Positions 16,231-24,931 are shown, counted from the stretch's first letter. The stretch: 41,932 bases of DNA from Ruminiclostridium sp. (GCA_017635675.1 JAGBLA010000201.1:1-41932); one strand, 5' to 3'. Program-made: numbers and translations. The notes: a model not told the origin generated them from the letters alone.

Positions 16231-16992
16231 TCAGACGCTCCTTACCGGGATATTCTTCTCCCGCAGATGTGCTTTGACCTCGCCTACTGTGAGCTCGCGG
16301 AAGTGGAAAAGCGATGCTGCAAGCGCGGCGCTTGCGGGGGTCTTTTCAAATACCTCCGAGAAGTCGGTGAGCTTTCCGCAGCCGCCGCTCGCTATCACGG
16401 GTATCTTCACGCGGCTGCATACAAAGTTCAGCATCTCAAGGTCAAATCCCGCTTTAGTGCCGTCGGTATCTATGGAATTCAGGCATATCTCGCCCGCGCC
16501 GCGCTCCTCTATCTCTTTCACCCAGTCGCCGAGGTCAAGCCCCATGTCAAGGCGACCGCCGTTGATGAATACCGAAAAGCCGCCTTTGTCATTACGTTTC
16601 GCGTCTATGCCGACCACCACGCACTGGCTGCCGAATACCTCAGCCGCGTCGCTTATCAGTTTCGGGTCCCTTACTGCACGGGAATTTACCGAGACCTTGT
16701 CCGCTCCCGCGCGCAGAGTATCGCGGAAATCCTCAACGCTCCCGATGCCGCCGCCGACGCACAGCGGTACGAATACCTTCTTTGCGGTCTCGCGCACCAC
16801 ATCGAGCATGACTCCGCGCCCCTCGTGAGAGGCTGTGATATCATAGAAAACTATCTCGTCCGCGCCCTGTCTGTTGTACTCAAAGGCACATTCCACCGGG
16901 TCGCCCACATCGCGTATGCCCTCGAAATTCACACCCTTGACCACCTTGCCGTTACGCACGTCGAGACAAGGGATAATTCGCTTAGCTAACAT
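16231..16992 (-). CDS. hisF: Imidazole glycerol phosphate synthase, cyclase subunit
   Basis: HisF uses ammonia made by HisH to convert PRFAR to imidazole glycerol phosphate and AICAR. The 253-aa TIM barrel opens [20 protein letters not shown], with the catalytic Asp in CLDV, and carries the second catalytic Asp in [12 protein letters not shown]. Phosphate loops GGGIG and ASGGCG are present. The ribosome site AAGGAG precedes the ATG by 5 bases. The gene lies 9 bases after hisA and hands over to hisI with one base between them. Confidence 0.97.
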   Translation of the reverse strand: MLAKRIIPCLDVRNGKVVKGVNFEGIRDVGDPVECAFEYNRQGADEIVFYDITASHEGRGVMLDVVRETAKKVFVPLCVGGGIGSVEDFRDTLRAGADKVSVNSRAVRDPKLISDAAEVFGSQCVVVGIDAKRNDKGGFSVFINGGRLDMGLDLGDWVKEIEERGAGEICLNSIDTDGTKAGFDLEMLNFVCSRVKIPVIASGGCGKLTDFSEVFEKTPASAALAASLFHFRELTVGEVKAHLREKNIPVRSV

Positions 16993-17001
16993 ATTTTCTC
17001 C

Positions 17002-17718
17002 TTACTCCGCGGCTTCCGCTATCGCTTGTTTAAGGTCAAGGGTGCCGCTGTATATCGACTTGCCGCAGATAGCTCCGTACAGCCCGAGCCCGCGGCATTT
17101 TCTTATGTCGTCTATGTTCTTCACACCGCCGCTCGCGATGATGTCCGCTGAGCAGGCTTCGTTTATCTCACGGAGCTGCTCGGTGTTCACGCCCGCAAGT
17201 GTGCCGTCCTTCGATATGTCGGTGAAGATGATGTATTTCACGCCGATATCTGACATGGCTTTTGCGAGGTCGGTGAACCTTACGTCCGATGTTTCAAGCC
17301 AGCCCTCCGTGGCGACCATGCCGTCCTTCGCGTCGATGCCTACCGCGATATGTCCGCCGTACTCCTTAACAAGGGTTTTCACCAGTCCCGGATCCTTCAC
17401 CGCCGCCGAGCCGATTATCACACGCTCCACGCCGCCGGACAGGTACATCTCCGCCGCCTCGGGTGTCCGTATCCCGCCGCCTACCTCGACTTTGAGCTTC
17501 GTGTTTTTCGCCACGTCGAGGAAGATGTCGCGGTTGCGCTGGTTCGCGTCCTTCGCGCCGTCAAGATCCACCATGTGTATCCACTCCGCGCCGCAGCTCT
17601 CAAACATTCTCGCGGTGTCCATGTAGCTGTCGGCAACCTTGTGCGCAGTGCCGTAGTCGCCCTTCACAAGGCGAACGCAGTTTCCGTCCTTTATATCAAT
17701 TGCCGGTAAGATTATCAT
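17002..17718 (-). CDS. hisA: Phosphoribosylformimino-AICAR ribotide isomerase
   Basis: HisA opens the ribose ring of ProFAR to give PRFAR. The 238-aa barrel starts MIILPAIDIKDGNCVRL with the catalytic Asp in AIDI. It also carries VEVGGGIR, the FTDISKDGTLAG motif with the second acid, and IIASGGV. I chose the ATG at 17718 behind AAAGGAG. The frame continues upstream into the stop region of the preceding membrane-protein gene, whose end (17696) overlaps this start by 23 bases. Confidence 0.96.
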   Translation of the reverse strand: MIILPAIDIKDGNCVRLVKGDYGTAHKVADSYMDTARMFESCGAEWIHMVDLDGAKDANQRNRDIFLDVAKNTKLKVEVGGGIRTPEAAEMYLSGGVERVIIGSAAVKDPGLVKTLVKEYGGHIAVGIDAKDGMVATEGWLETSDVRFTDLAKAMSDIGVKYIIFTDISKDGTLAGVNTEQLREINEACSADIIASGGVKNIDDIRKCRGLGLYGAICGKSIYSGTLDLKQAIAEAAE

Positions 17719-18742
17719 TGTCTGTCTCCTTTTTGTCATTGGCAGCTTCGGGTCTGTGCTGTCTCACGATTATCACGATCATCACGATAGTCATCGGTAA
17801 AAGTGCCAGGAAAAACGTCATCAGAATCGCAATGAACGTTGTGTTCAAAGGCGTCTGATGTATCACGCTGTAAGACCATGCCGAGAAGAATGCCGACCAT
17901 ATAAGCTTCAGCCCGTCAATGTTTTCCGAGATAAGCCCGCGTATCTTTACTTCGCCGTCCTCGTCAACGTTCAGCCCGATGCGTCTTATCTTTTTGAGAG
18001 CGAACGACAGCAGGCAGAATATCGCAAGCAGTCCGAATCCCGCTGCTAAGGGATAGAAACCGAACACCTTGTACGAGTAAACGTCAAAGCTCCCGTCTGA
18101 GGCAAAATGCACCCCGATGCGCTCGGGAAGGCTCTCATAAGAGATAAGGAACCACGCGAGGAATACTCCGAGGCTGCCGAAAGAGATGACGTTCGCGGCG
18201 ATATGCATATACCTGCTTTTCTTTGAGAGCTTCGGGACAGCGCGGTCTTCACGCGGAGCCGTGCGGTACCGCTCACGTATCTCCGAGAAAAGTATCGGTG
18301 ATGACAGCAGTACAGTTATGAAGAATACGCGGAATATGCCAAGCGGCGTGCCGTCGCCCATTCCGGTCTGGTGTACTACGCAGTATGTCCAGTATGAGAA
18401 GAAAGCCGACCATATAAGTTTCATAACATCGAGCAGCAGGACTGCCGAGCAGCGCATGACGATGCTGCCCTTTTCGGTGATGTCGAGACCGCTCTTTTTC
18501 AGCTTTTTCACCGCAAGGGTGAGCAGACTGAATATGCCCAGCAGCGTGAAACCTGCCGCGAAGGGATAGAACCCGAACACCTTATACGAGTAAACATCAA
18601 GCTGTCCGTCAACTGCGCTGAAATGTACCCCGATACGTTCGGGAAGCCCGCCGTAGGACAGCAGAAAATACACGAGAAAGGCTCCGAGAAGTCCGAAAGC
18701 GATGATGTTTGCGGTCGTATGCATTATCCGGTATGCTTTCAT
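17696..18742 (-). CDS. Tandemly duplicated DUF1648-like membrane protein inside the his operon
   Basis: The 348-aa protein consists of two similar halves (about 1-165 and 175-335). Each half has the pattern LPERIGVHF, a short Asp-rich loop, then DVYSYKVFGFYP-AAG, three or four hydrophobic helices and a KLIWSAFFS-W stretch. This pattern is reminiscent of DUF1648-type membrane proteins, which usually have one copy. The C-terminal tail is hydrophilic (about 325-348). It overlaps hisH by 4 bases upstream (ATGA) and hisA by 23 bases downstream, so it is fully embedded in the operon. No histidine-related function is known to me; transport or a sensor role would be guesses. Confidence 0.85.
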   Translation of the reverse strand: MKAYRIMHTTANIIAFGLLGAFLVYFLLSYGGLPERIGVHFSAVDGQLDVYSYKVFGFYPFAAGFTLLGIFSLLTLAVKKLKKSGLDITEKGSIVMRCSAVLLLDVMKLIWSAFFSYWTYCVVHQTGMGDGTPLGIFRVFFITVLLSSPILFSEIRERYRTAPREDRAVPKLSKKSRYMHIAANVISFGSLGVFLAWFLISYESLPERIGVHFASDGSFDVYSYKVFGFYPLAAGFGLLAIFCLLSFALKKIRRIGLNVDEDGEVKIRGLISENIDGLKLIWSAFFSAWSYSVIHQTPLNTTFIAILMTFFLALLPMTIVMIVIIVRQHRPEAANDKKETDNDNLTGN

Positions 18743-19338
18743 AGCGCGAGGAAATTGCGAAGTATCGCGAGCCCTGTTTCGCCGCTTTTTTCCGGGTGGA
18801 ACTGGCAGCCGAACACGTTGCCCGCGAACACGCAGGCAGGCACATTACCGCCGTAGTCGGTGTATGCCGCCACATTCTCCGAGGCGCACTTAGCCGCGTA
18901 AGAGTGTACGAAGTACACGTAAGGCTCGTCGCCGAGCCCGTCGAGCAGCGCGCACTTTTCATTGTATATAAGCCTGTTCCAGCCTATCTGCGGTATCAGC
19001 AGTCCAGGCGGCGTCATCAGCTCCACCGTACCGTGGATAAGCCCCAGTCCTTCTGTCTCGCCGAATTCAAAGCTCTTGTCGAAGAGCATCTGCATACCGA
19101 GACATATCCCGAGCAGCGGCTTTTTCTTAGCCTGCTCCTTTATCGCGGGTATCAGTCCCGTTTCCCCCAGAGCTTTCATAGCGTCCGGAAAGGCTCCCAC
19201 TCCGGGGAGTATCAGCCTGTCGGCGCTTTCAAGCTCCGACGGGTCTTTGGTGACAGTGCAGGGAGCCCCGATGTAGTCAAGCGCGTTTTTCACGCTGAAC
19301 AGATTGCCCGCGCCGTAGTCTATTATTGCAGTTTTCAT
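18739..19338 (-). CDS. hisH: Imidazole glycerol phosphate synthase, glutaminase subunit
   Basis: HisH hydrolyses glutamine and channels ammonia to HisF. The 199-aa class I amidotransferase starts MKTAIIDYGAGNLFSV, has the oxyanion region LPGVGAF and the nucleophile Cys in LLGICLGMQ. The His-Glu pair is in GCQFHPEKSG. The ribosome site is weak (AGGC, 7 bases before the ATG). The stop overlaps the start of the duplicated membrane protein by 4 bases. HisH and HisF are therefore separated by two genes, although their proteins form one complex. Confidence 0.96.
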   Translation of the reverse strand: MKTAIIDYGAGNLFSVKNALDYIGAPCTVTKDPSELESADRLILPGVGAFPDAMKALGETGLIPAIKEQAKKKPLLGICLGMQMLFDKSFEFGETEGLGLIHGTVELMTPPGLLIPQIGWNRLIYNEKCALLDGLGDEPYVYFVHSYAAKCASENVAAYTDYGGNVPACVFAGNVFGCQFHPEKSGETGLAILRNFLAL

Positions 19339-19355
19339 ATATGTTGCCTATGTGC

Positions 19356-19538
19356 TCAGAAACCGCTCTTGGGTCTTATGTTCGGAATAGCGTTCATTTG
19401 TCTCACTACTCTGTCATAGGTCTCGTTGTAAAGCTCGACAAGCTCTTCCGGGGTCTTGTCCTTTATGTCCTGCTTTTCAACGTACAGATAAGCCAGTGCC
19501 TCCGCCTTGTTGGAGGGATAGAATTTGATTTCGTTCAT
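19356..19538 (-). CDS. Small acidic hypothetical protein in the his operon (60 aa)
   Basis: I do not recognise a named family. The protein opens MNEIKFYPSNKAEALAYLY and has a strongly helical, charged middle (about 22-45), ending with INPKSGF-like residues (NIRPKSGF). No membrane segment or Cys motif is seen. The start is the ATG at 19538, preceded by a purine-rich GGAAAGG-type region; an upstream TTG overlapping the hisB stop is less likely. It sits between hisB and hisH with 26 bases before and 17 bases after, so it is part of the operon. Its coding reality is supported by position and spacing, not by a known function. Confidence 0.75.
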   Translation of the reverse strand: MNEIKFYPSNKAEALAYLYVEKQDIKDKTPEELVELYNETYDRVVRQMNAIPNIRPKSGF

Positions 19539-19564
19539 GTTTTTTCTTTCCTTTCCTGTTATGG

Positions 19565-20149
19565 TCAAAGTGTGCCTTTTGAGCTGAGCGCTTCACCCGT
19601 GCCAAGCGGAGTTACCGCCGCTTTCAGCGCGTGTGCAAGCGCCTTGAACAGCGCTTCGGTGATGTGGTGATCGTTCTTCCCGTATTCGCAGCGCAGATGC
19701 AGCGTGATGCCCGCGTTGAACGCGAACGCCCGCATGAATTCCTCGGTGAGACAACTGTCGTATTCGCCGATGCGCTCATTTGTAAACTGCGCATTGAACA
19801 CAAGGAACGGTCTTCCGCTTATGTCCAGCGCGCAGAAACCAAGTGCCTCGTCCATGGGAATGTACGACGAGCCGTAGCGGGATATCCCCGCGCGGGTGCC
19901 GAGAGCTTTCGCGAACGCCTGTCCCAGCGTTATACCCACGTCTTCGACGGAGTGATGCCCGTCAACGTTCAGGTCGCCGTCGCAGCGTACATACAGGTCA
20001 AATCCCGAATGAACGGACAGCGCCGTGAGCATGTGGTCGAAAAAGCCGATGCCTGTGTTAATATCGGGCTTTCCGCTGCCGTCCAGCTCCAGCTTCACCG
20101 TGATGTCGGTCTCCTTGGTCTTTCTTGAAATTTCCGCGTTCCTGCCCAT
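19565..20149 (-). CDS. hisB: Imidazoleglycerol-phosphate dehydratase
   Basis: HisB removes water from imidazole glycerol phosphate. The 194-aa protein is the monofunctional bacterial type, without a phosphatase domain. It has the manganese-binding signatures FFDHML, DGHHSVEDVG and KNDHHITEALFK, and the internal duplicated fold expected. It starts one base after the hisC stop. A separate histidinol-phosphatase is therefore required elsewhere in the genome, because none is in this window. Confidence 0.97.
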   Translation of the reverse strand: MGRNAEISRKTKETDITVKLELDGSGKPDINTGIGFFDHMLTALSVHSGFDLYVRCDGDLNVDGHHSVEDVGITLGQAFAKALGTRAGISRYGSSYIPMDEALGFCALDISGRPFLVFNAQFTNERIGEYDSCLTEEFMRAFAFNAGITLHLRCEYGKNDHHITEALFKALAHALKAAVTPLGTGEALSSKGTL

Positions 20150-20150
20150 G

Positions 20151-21218
20151 TCACGCCTCCTGTAAAATCTCGTCGAGCGCCTTGTACAGCGCGTTCATCT
20201 CATCGTCTGTACCCACCGTTATGCGCAGGTAGTCGCCGATAACGGGCTTGTCCCAGAAACGCACGTATATCCTGCGCTTTTTCAGCTCCGCGAATACTGT
20301 CTTTGCGGGGAGCTTCGGCGGCTTCGCAAATATGAAATTGCTCTGCGAATCGGGGAACTCAAAGCCGCGCGCCGACAGCTCGGACTTCGCGTTCTCGCGG
20401 GTCTTCACTATCTTTGCCACGGTCTCCTCAAAGTATGCAGTGTCGCGCAGCGCGGCGGCTCCGCATTTTATGGTGACGCGGTTCATGGTGTAGGAATTCA
20501 CCGAGAACTTCACATCGTTCATGTATTTTATCAGCTTTTCGCTGCCTATGGCGTAGCCTATGCGCATACCCGCCATACTGCGGGATTTTGAGAATGTCTG
20601 CACCACCAGCAGGTTCTCGTACTTTGACACAAGCGGCAGCACGCTTTTCCCGCTGCCGGCAAAGTCAATGTAGGCTTCGTCGATGATGACCACGCTGTCG
20701 GGGCTGCCGCTTATGACCTTTTCTATCATCTCCGTGCTTTCAAGCACGCCCGTGGGAGCGTTCGGGTTCGGGAAGATGATACCGCCGTTGGGGCGGATAT
20801 AATCCTTCGGGTCAATGTGAAAGCCGGCGGTCAGCGGCACTCTTTCGTACGGTATGCCATAAACCTCCGCCCACACATCATAGAATGAATAGGTGATGTC
20901 GGGGAAGAGAATGGGTCTGTCCGAGCCGAAAAACGTCATGAACGCCATTGATATTACGTCGTCGGAGCCTACTCCCACGAATACCTGAGAAGGCTTGACA
21001 CCGTATGTCTCCGCTATCGCTCCCACAAGCTCCGACGCGTCGGGAGCAGGGTACAGCCGCATATCCGCACAGTCAAACGCGTCATACGCGGACTTCACTG
21101 CGGGGGACGGAGGGTAGGGGTTCTCGTTGGTATTGAGCTTGATTATCCCGCTTTCCTTAGGCTGTTCGCCGGGAGTGTAGGGGACAACCTTTCTGACATG
21201 ATTTTCCCAGTATGGCAT
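20151..21218 (-). CDS. hisC: Histidinol-phosphate aminotransferase
   Basis: HisC transfers an amino group to imidazole acetol phosphate using PLP. The 355-aa fold-type I aminotransferase shows LNTNENPYPPSP near the start. It also has the PLP-stacking region GSDDVI, the Asp of VIIDEAYIDF, and the Schiff-base Lys in TFSKSRSMAGMRIGY. The ATG at 21218 follows GAGGA. It is 13 bases after hisD and just before hisB, as expected in an operon. Confidence 0.96.
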   Translation of the reverse strand: MPYWENHVRKVVPYTPGEQPKESGIIKLNTNENPYPPSPAVKSAYDAFDCADMRLYPAPDASELVGAIAETYGVKPSQVFVGVGSDDVISMAFMTFFGSDRPILFPDITYSFYDVWAEVYGIPYERVPLTAGFHIDPKDYIRPNGGIIFPNPNAPTGVLESTEMIEKVISGSPDSVVIIDEAYIDFAGSGKSVLPLVSKYENLLVVQTFSKSRSMAGMRIGYAIGSEKLIKYMNDVKFSVNSYTMNRVTIKCGAAALRDTAYFEETVAKIVKTRENAKSELSARGFEFPDSQSNFIFAKPPKLPAKTVFAELKKRRIYVRFWDKPVIGDYLRITVGTDDEMNALYKALDEILQEA

Positions 21219-21231
21219 TGCTTTATCCTCG

Positions 21232-22527
21232 TTATTTCCTTATATCCTCGATGCGCACCTTTATGGAATTTGCGTGTGCGGTAAGGCGCTCGCGCTCCGC
21301 CACTCTTATGATGTCATCGGCTGCCGCGCTGAGTGCGTCGGCGGTGTAGTAGATGTAGCTTGACTTCTTGATGAAGCTGTCAACGGACAGCGGCGAGAAG
21401 AAACGAGCCGTGCCGCTTGTGGGGAGCACGTGATTAGGCCCCGCATAGTAGTCGCCAAGCGGCTCGGGAGCATACTCCCCGAGGAACAGCGAGCCGACGT
21501 TCACTATGCGTCCGATGAATTCCAGCGGGTTCCTTGCCACCACCTCGCAGTGCTCGGGAGCAAGTGCGTTGGCGATGTCGCAGGCTTCATAAATGCTGCC
21601 GGTGACGATTATCTTGCCGTAGTTGGTGAGGGAATAGTCGATTATCTCCCTGCGTTCGAGGGAAACTATCTGACGCTCGATCTCCTTGGTCGTCTCCTCG
21701 GCGATGCGTTCGCTCGTGGTTATAAGTATCGCGCTTGCGAGCTTGTCGTGCTCCGCCTGTGACATAAGGTCGGCGGCAAGGTATTTCGGGTTCGCGGTGT
21801 CGTCCGCAACCACAAGTATCTCGCTGGGACCCGCTATCATGTCTATATCCACCGTGCCGTACAGGAGCTTCTTGGCTGTTGCCACAAAGATATTGCCTGG
21901 GCCGACTATCTTTGACACCTTCGGTATCTCTTCCGTACCGAACGCGAGGGCTGCCACAGCCTGTGCGCCGCCGCACATGAAGATACTGTCAACTCCGCAG
22001 AGCGCCGCGGCTACAAGTATATCCTTGTTCGGAGTGCCGTCCTTGAGAGGGGGTGTAGCCATGACTATCTCGCCTACGCCCGCTATTTTCGCGGGAATTG
22101 CGTTCATAAGCACAGAGGAGGGGTAAGCCGCTGTACCGCCCGGAACATAGAGCCCCACCTTATCAAGCCCGCGGACGCGCTGACCGAGTATAGTTCCGCT
22201 CTCGTCGGTCATCATGTAGCCGTTCTGTTTCTGACGCTCGTGGAACGCGGTTATCTTCTCGATGCAGTTGAGCAGCGAGTCCACAAAGTCCTTGTCCGCT
22301 TCGGTGAGCGCGTCCTGTATAACTTCCTGCGGGACGCGGTAATACTTCACGTCGGGGCAGTCAAACTTCGCTGTGTATTGCTTTACAGCCTTGTCGCCGT
22401 TCTCCTTTACGTCCGCTATGATAGCGCGGACTGTCTTTTCCACATCGGCGTTTATCTCGCCGCTGCGCTTCTCTACTTCTTTGAGGAAAGCCTTTTCGCT
22501 TCCGTCTGCCTTTATCGTCTGTATCAT
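21232..22527 (-). CDS. hisD: Histidinol dehydrogenase
   Basis: HisD oxidises histidinol to histidine in two NAD-dependent steps with a catalytic zinc. The 431-aa protein has LYVPGGTAAYPSSVLM, the VGPGN-FVATAK region, the zinc-site segment SQAEHDKLAS, and the C-terminal YAGPNHVLPT motif. I chose the ATG at 22527, which follows AAGGAAA. The longer open frame would start inside the end of hisG and has no good ribosome site. Confidence 0.97.
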   Translation of the reverse strand: MIQTIKADGSEKAFLKEVEKRSGEINADVEKTVRAIIADVKENGDKAVKQYTAKFDCPDVKYYRVPQEVIQDALTEADKDFVDSLLNCIEKITAFHERQKQNGYMMTDESGTILGQRVRGLDKVGLYVPGGTAAYPSSVLMNAIPAKIAGVGEIVMATPPLKDGTPNKDILVAAALCGVDSIFMCGGAQAVAALAFGTEEIPKVSKIVGPGNIFVATAKKLLYGTVDIDMIAGPSEILVVADDTANPKYLAADLMSQAEHDKLASAILITTSERIAEETTKEIERQIVSLERREIIDYSLTNYGKIIVTGSIYEACDIANALAPEHCEVVARNPLEFIGRIVNVGSLFLGEYAPEPLGDYYAGPNHVLPTSGTARFFSPLSVDSFIKKSSYIYYTADALSAAADDIIRVAERERLTAHANSIKVRIEDIRK

Positions 22528-22550
22528 TGATATTTCCTTTCTTTGCGCGC

Positions 22551-23186
22551 TTACAGAGCCTTCTGCATCGCGCTGCACAATTCCTCTATGCGCTCTTTTC
22601 TGAGTTTCATGCTTACCGTGTTCACTATCAGTCTTGCGGAGATAGGCACAACGTCCTCGATGACTTCAAGCCCGTTTTCTTTGAGGGTGGTGCCTGTCTC
22701 TACGATGTCAACTATGCCGTCCGCTATCTTCAGCAGCGGGGCAAGCTCCACCGAGCCCTCTATCTTCACGATGTCAACGTCCATGCGCTTGCTTTCAAAG
22801 AAATGCCGTGTGACGTTGGGGTATTTGGTGGCTACGGTCTTTACGCCCACGCCGCCGTAGAAATCGGTGCCTTTCTTGCCTGCAAGCGCAAACCTGCACC
22901 TGCCGAAACCGAGGTCGGCTACCTCGAAATATTTTCCGCCGTGTTCAAGTATGGTGTCCTTGCCCACTACGCCGAGGTCGCAGGCTCCGAGCTCCACATA
23001 GGTTATCACGTCCGCCGCCTTTGCGAGCACAACTTCGATGTTCTGCCCCGGAATGCCGAGGATAAGCCGTCTGCCTTTTTCGCGGAGCTCCGTTACGTCA
23101 AATCCCATTTTCTCGAAAAGACCTACTGTGTCCTTTTCAAGTCTGCCCTTGGTGAGGGCGATACGTATAGCTTTATTGTCAGTCAT
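22551..23186 (-). CDS. hisG: ATP phosphoribosyltransferase, short form
   Basis: HisG starts histidine synthesis by joining PRPP and ATP. At 211 aa it is the short form, lacking the C-terminal regulatory domain, and therefore needs HisZ. Motifs include IALTKGRL at the start, the periplasmic-binding-like GACDLGVVGKD, and the PRPP loop IVDIVETGTTLKENGL. A GGAGGG ribosome site precedes the ATG. hisZ lies directly upstream, which agrees with a HisZ-HisG complex sensing histidine. Confidence 0.97.
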   Translation of the reverse strand: MTDNKAIRIALTKGRLEKDTVGLFEKMGFDVTELREKGRRLILGIPGQNIEVVLAKAADVITYVELGACDLGVVGKDTILEHGGKYFEVADLGFGRCRFALAGKKGTDFYGGVGVKTVATKYPNVTRHFFESKRMDVDIVKIEGSVELAPLLKIADGIVDIVETGTTLKENGLEVIEDVVPISARLIVNTVSMKLRKERIEELCSAMQKAL

Positions 23187-23198
23187 GATGCGCCCTCC

Positions 23199-24401
23199 TT
23201 ATCCTATGCTCTCGGTTTTCACGCCGTCGGCGGTCACAATGTCGAGCCGCTTGCAGCCGCGGGACTTCGCAAGCTCGCGGGCTTTATCGGCGTCCGCCAG
23301 GTCGGCATACTCGGCGGTCATGCCGTCAGCTATGAGCCTGCGGCAATGGACGATAGCCGGCACTATGCTTTCATCGTCCGCGAATATCATCACGTCGGGA
23401 GCAGGGAGCAGCATACCGCCCGAGCGTTTCAGAAGCACCTGAGCCGCCGCGTTCTCGTTTACAGCAAAGCCTGTGGCGGGAACGTCAACTCCGAAATCCG
23501 CGATGAGCTTGTCGTATCTGCCGCCGGAAAGCACGGGCATACCGTATTCCGCGATATAGCCGTTGAAAACTATCCCGGTGTAGTAGTTGCTGCTTTTCCC
23601 CGCAAATCCGAGGTCAACCGTCACCTTGCCGCCCATTCCGAGTGCGCACAGGCTGTTATATACCTTTTCGAGCTGATGCAGTATCGGCAGAGCGTCCTCC
23701 GGCAGCAGCCGCGCTGCCTCTCCGAATACCTCGTTTCCGCCGAACAGCCTTGTGAGACAGCCGACAGCACGCGCGTACCTGTCGTCACCGAACTTTGCGA
23801 GCATTTCGTCGAGAGCGGGGTAGTTCTTCGACATCACGTATTCGCGCAGGTCGTCGAGCTCCTGCTCTTTGAGCGGGAGCTTTGAGGATAGCAGCGTGAA
23901 TAGTCCGCTGTCACCTATCTCAAAGCGGTAGTCATCTACATCGAATGACTGCATGACCTCCGCGGCTACCGAGAGCGCCTCCATATCGGCACGCATGGTC
24001 TCGCCGCCGATTATCTCGACGCCGCTCTGGTGGAACTCGTCGTCGCGTCCGCTCTCTTTCGGGTTGGCGCGGTAAATGGTCTGGTCGTAGAACAGCTTAA
24101 GCGGCAGCGGCGCTGTACGCAGCCTTGTGCCGACGAGTCGTGCTATCGGCATGGTGGTGTCCGGGCGCATGACCATGAGCCGTCCTTTTCCGTCGGTGAG
24201 CTTATACAGCACTTCCTGCGGGTAATGTCGGGACTTGTTGTTGAATACGTCGAAGAATTCCAGTCCGGGGGTTATGACCTCGGTACAGCCGTGACTTGTG
24301 AATATGCGGCGGAGCTTTTCGCTTATGCTGCGAAGTGCGGCGCTCTCGTCAAATATCAGGTCACGGGTACCCTCAGGGGTCAGCAGGTCGTATTTTTTCA
24401 T
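23199..24401 (-). CDS. hisZ: ATP phosphoribosyltransferase regulatory subunit
   Basis: HisZ is a histidyl-tRNA synthetase paralogue with no aminoacylation function that activates short HisG and mediates histidine feedback. The 400-aa protein has LLTPEGTRDLIF, the class II motif 2-like MRPDTTMPIARL and FYDQTIYRANP, and the late LSGGRYDKLIADFG motif. The C-terminal part (about 320-400) is shorter than a true HisRS anticodon domain. It is the first gene of the operon, with AAGGAG before its ATG, downstream of the promoter at 24469-24497. Confidence 0.95.
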   Translation of the reverse strand: MKKYDLLTPEGTRDLIFDESAALRSISEKLRRIFTSHGCTEVITPGLEFFDVFNNKSRHYPQEVLYKLTDGKGRLMVMRPDTTMPIARLVGTRLRTAPLPLKLFYDQTIYRANPKESGRDDEFHQSGVEIIGGETMRADMEALSVAAEVMQSFDVDDYRFEIGDSGLFTLLSSKLPLKEQELDDLREYVMSKNYPALDEMLAKFGDDRYARAVGCLTRLFGGNEVFGEAARLLPEDALPILHQLEKVYNSLCALGMGGKVTVDLGFAGKSSNYYTGIVFNGYIAEYGMPVLSGGRYDKLIADFGVDVPATGFAVNENAAAQVLLKRSGGMLLPAPDVMIFADDESIVPAIVHCRRLIADGMTAEYADLADADKARELAKSRGCKRLDIVTADGVKTESIG

Positions 24402-24468
24402 ATCGCGTCTCCTTGCTGTTTACGATTTACTTTAATGTACTACTATGCTAATCAATTATCATGGTAGT

Positions 24469-24497
24469 ATGATACCATATTTTTTCTTCCTTGTCAA
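24469..24497 (-). promoter_or_regulatory. his operon promoter with overlapping palindromes
   Basis: Minus strand: perfect TTGACA (24497-24492), 17-base spacer, TATCAT (24474-24469). Two palindromes overlap the -10 or the start region: ATGGTA-N6-TACCAT (24461-24478), and a 10-base imperfect repeat with arms 24438-24447 and 24460-24469. Such placement suits a repressor. A TrpR-like HisR (YerC) repressor is known for his genes in Firmicutes; whether it binds here is inference. Confidence 0.8.
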
Positions 24498-24575
24498 GTA
24501 TAATTATGATTTTTGCCGTTTTGCACAATTTTCAACAAGAACGTGGTTGTTAATTGTAAGTCGCAGCAATACCAT

Positions 24576-24604
24576 ATTATAGCATATTTTGTGTTTAATT
24601 GCAA
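24576..24604 (-). promoter_or_regulatory. Possible second, distal his promoter
   Basis: Minus strand: TTGCAA (24604-24599), 17-base spacer, perfect TATAAT (24581-24576). A transcript from here would cross an imperfect inverted repeat (24527-24559) and then the proximal promoter before reaching hisZ. Confidence 0.5.
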
Positions 24605-24625
24605 TAGCCGACGGAGATGTTGTAC

Positions 24626-24654
24626 TTGATTTTTGCGCAGAAATGTGGTAGAAT
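24626..24654 (+). promoter_or_regulatory. Promoter for the 75-aa gene
   Basis: Plus strand: TTGATT (24626-24631), 17-base spacer, TAGAAT (24649-24654), 38 bases before the start codon. It diverges from the his promoters. Confidence 0.7.
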
Positions 24655-24692
24655 ATACAAAAAGGACATCAGACGCGTGAAAGGAGCGCAAT

Positions 24693-24920
24693 ATGAGCAA
24701 GTACAGAAAGCTTTGGTATTACCTTGAGGACAACTGCCTCGGAACAGAGACCCTTTCGTTCAGCGACATATACATGATATGCGGGGGAGAGGTGAACTCG
24801 GAGTTTATGGACTGCCGGCGCGAATGCGAGGATTTCGGGTTCAGCATTCAGCGCATAGACATGAACAGGCGAACGGTCACCTTTGCACGTAACGCGGGAA
24901 ATATCAGACGCCGCCGATGA
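24693..24920 (+). CDS. Small hypothetical protein (75 aa)
   Basis: The protein opens MSKYRKLWYYLEDNCLGTE, with TLSFSDIYMICGGEVN following and a basic end (NAGNIRRRR). The pattern KY-L--YL followed by LSFSDIY-I resembles small bacterial proteins of the DUF7662 type, but conserved residues further on are not clear, so I do not assign the family. GAAAGGAG lies 6 bases before the ATG. It is a single-gene unit with its own promoter and a strong terminator, divergent from the his operon and separate from the galactan genes. Confidence 0.8.
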   Translation: MSKYRKLWYYLEDNCLGTETLSFSDIYMICGGEVNSEFMDCRRECEDFGFSIQRIDMNRRTVTFARNAGNIRRRR

Positions 24921-24931
24921 ACGCGTTCCGG

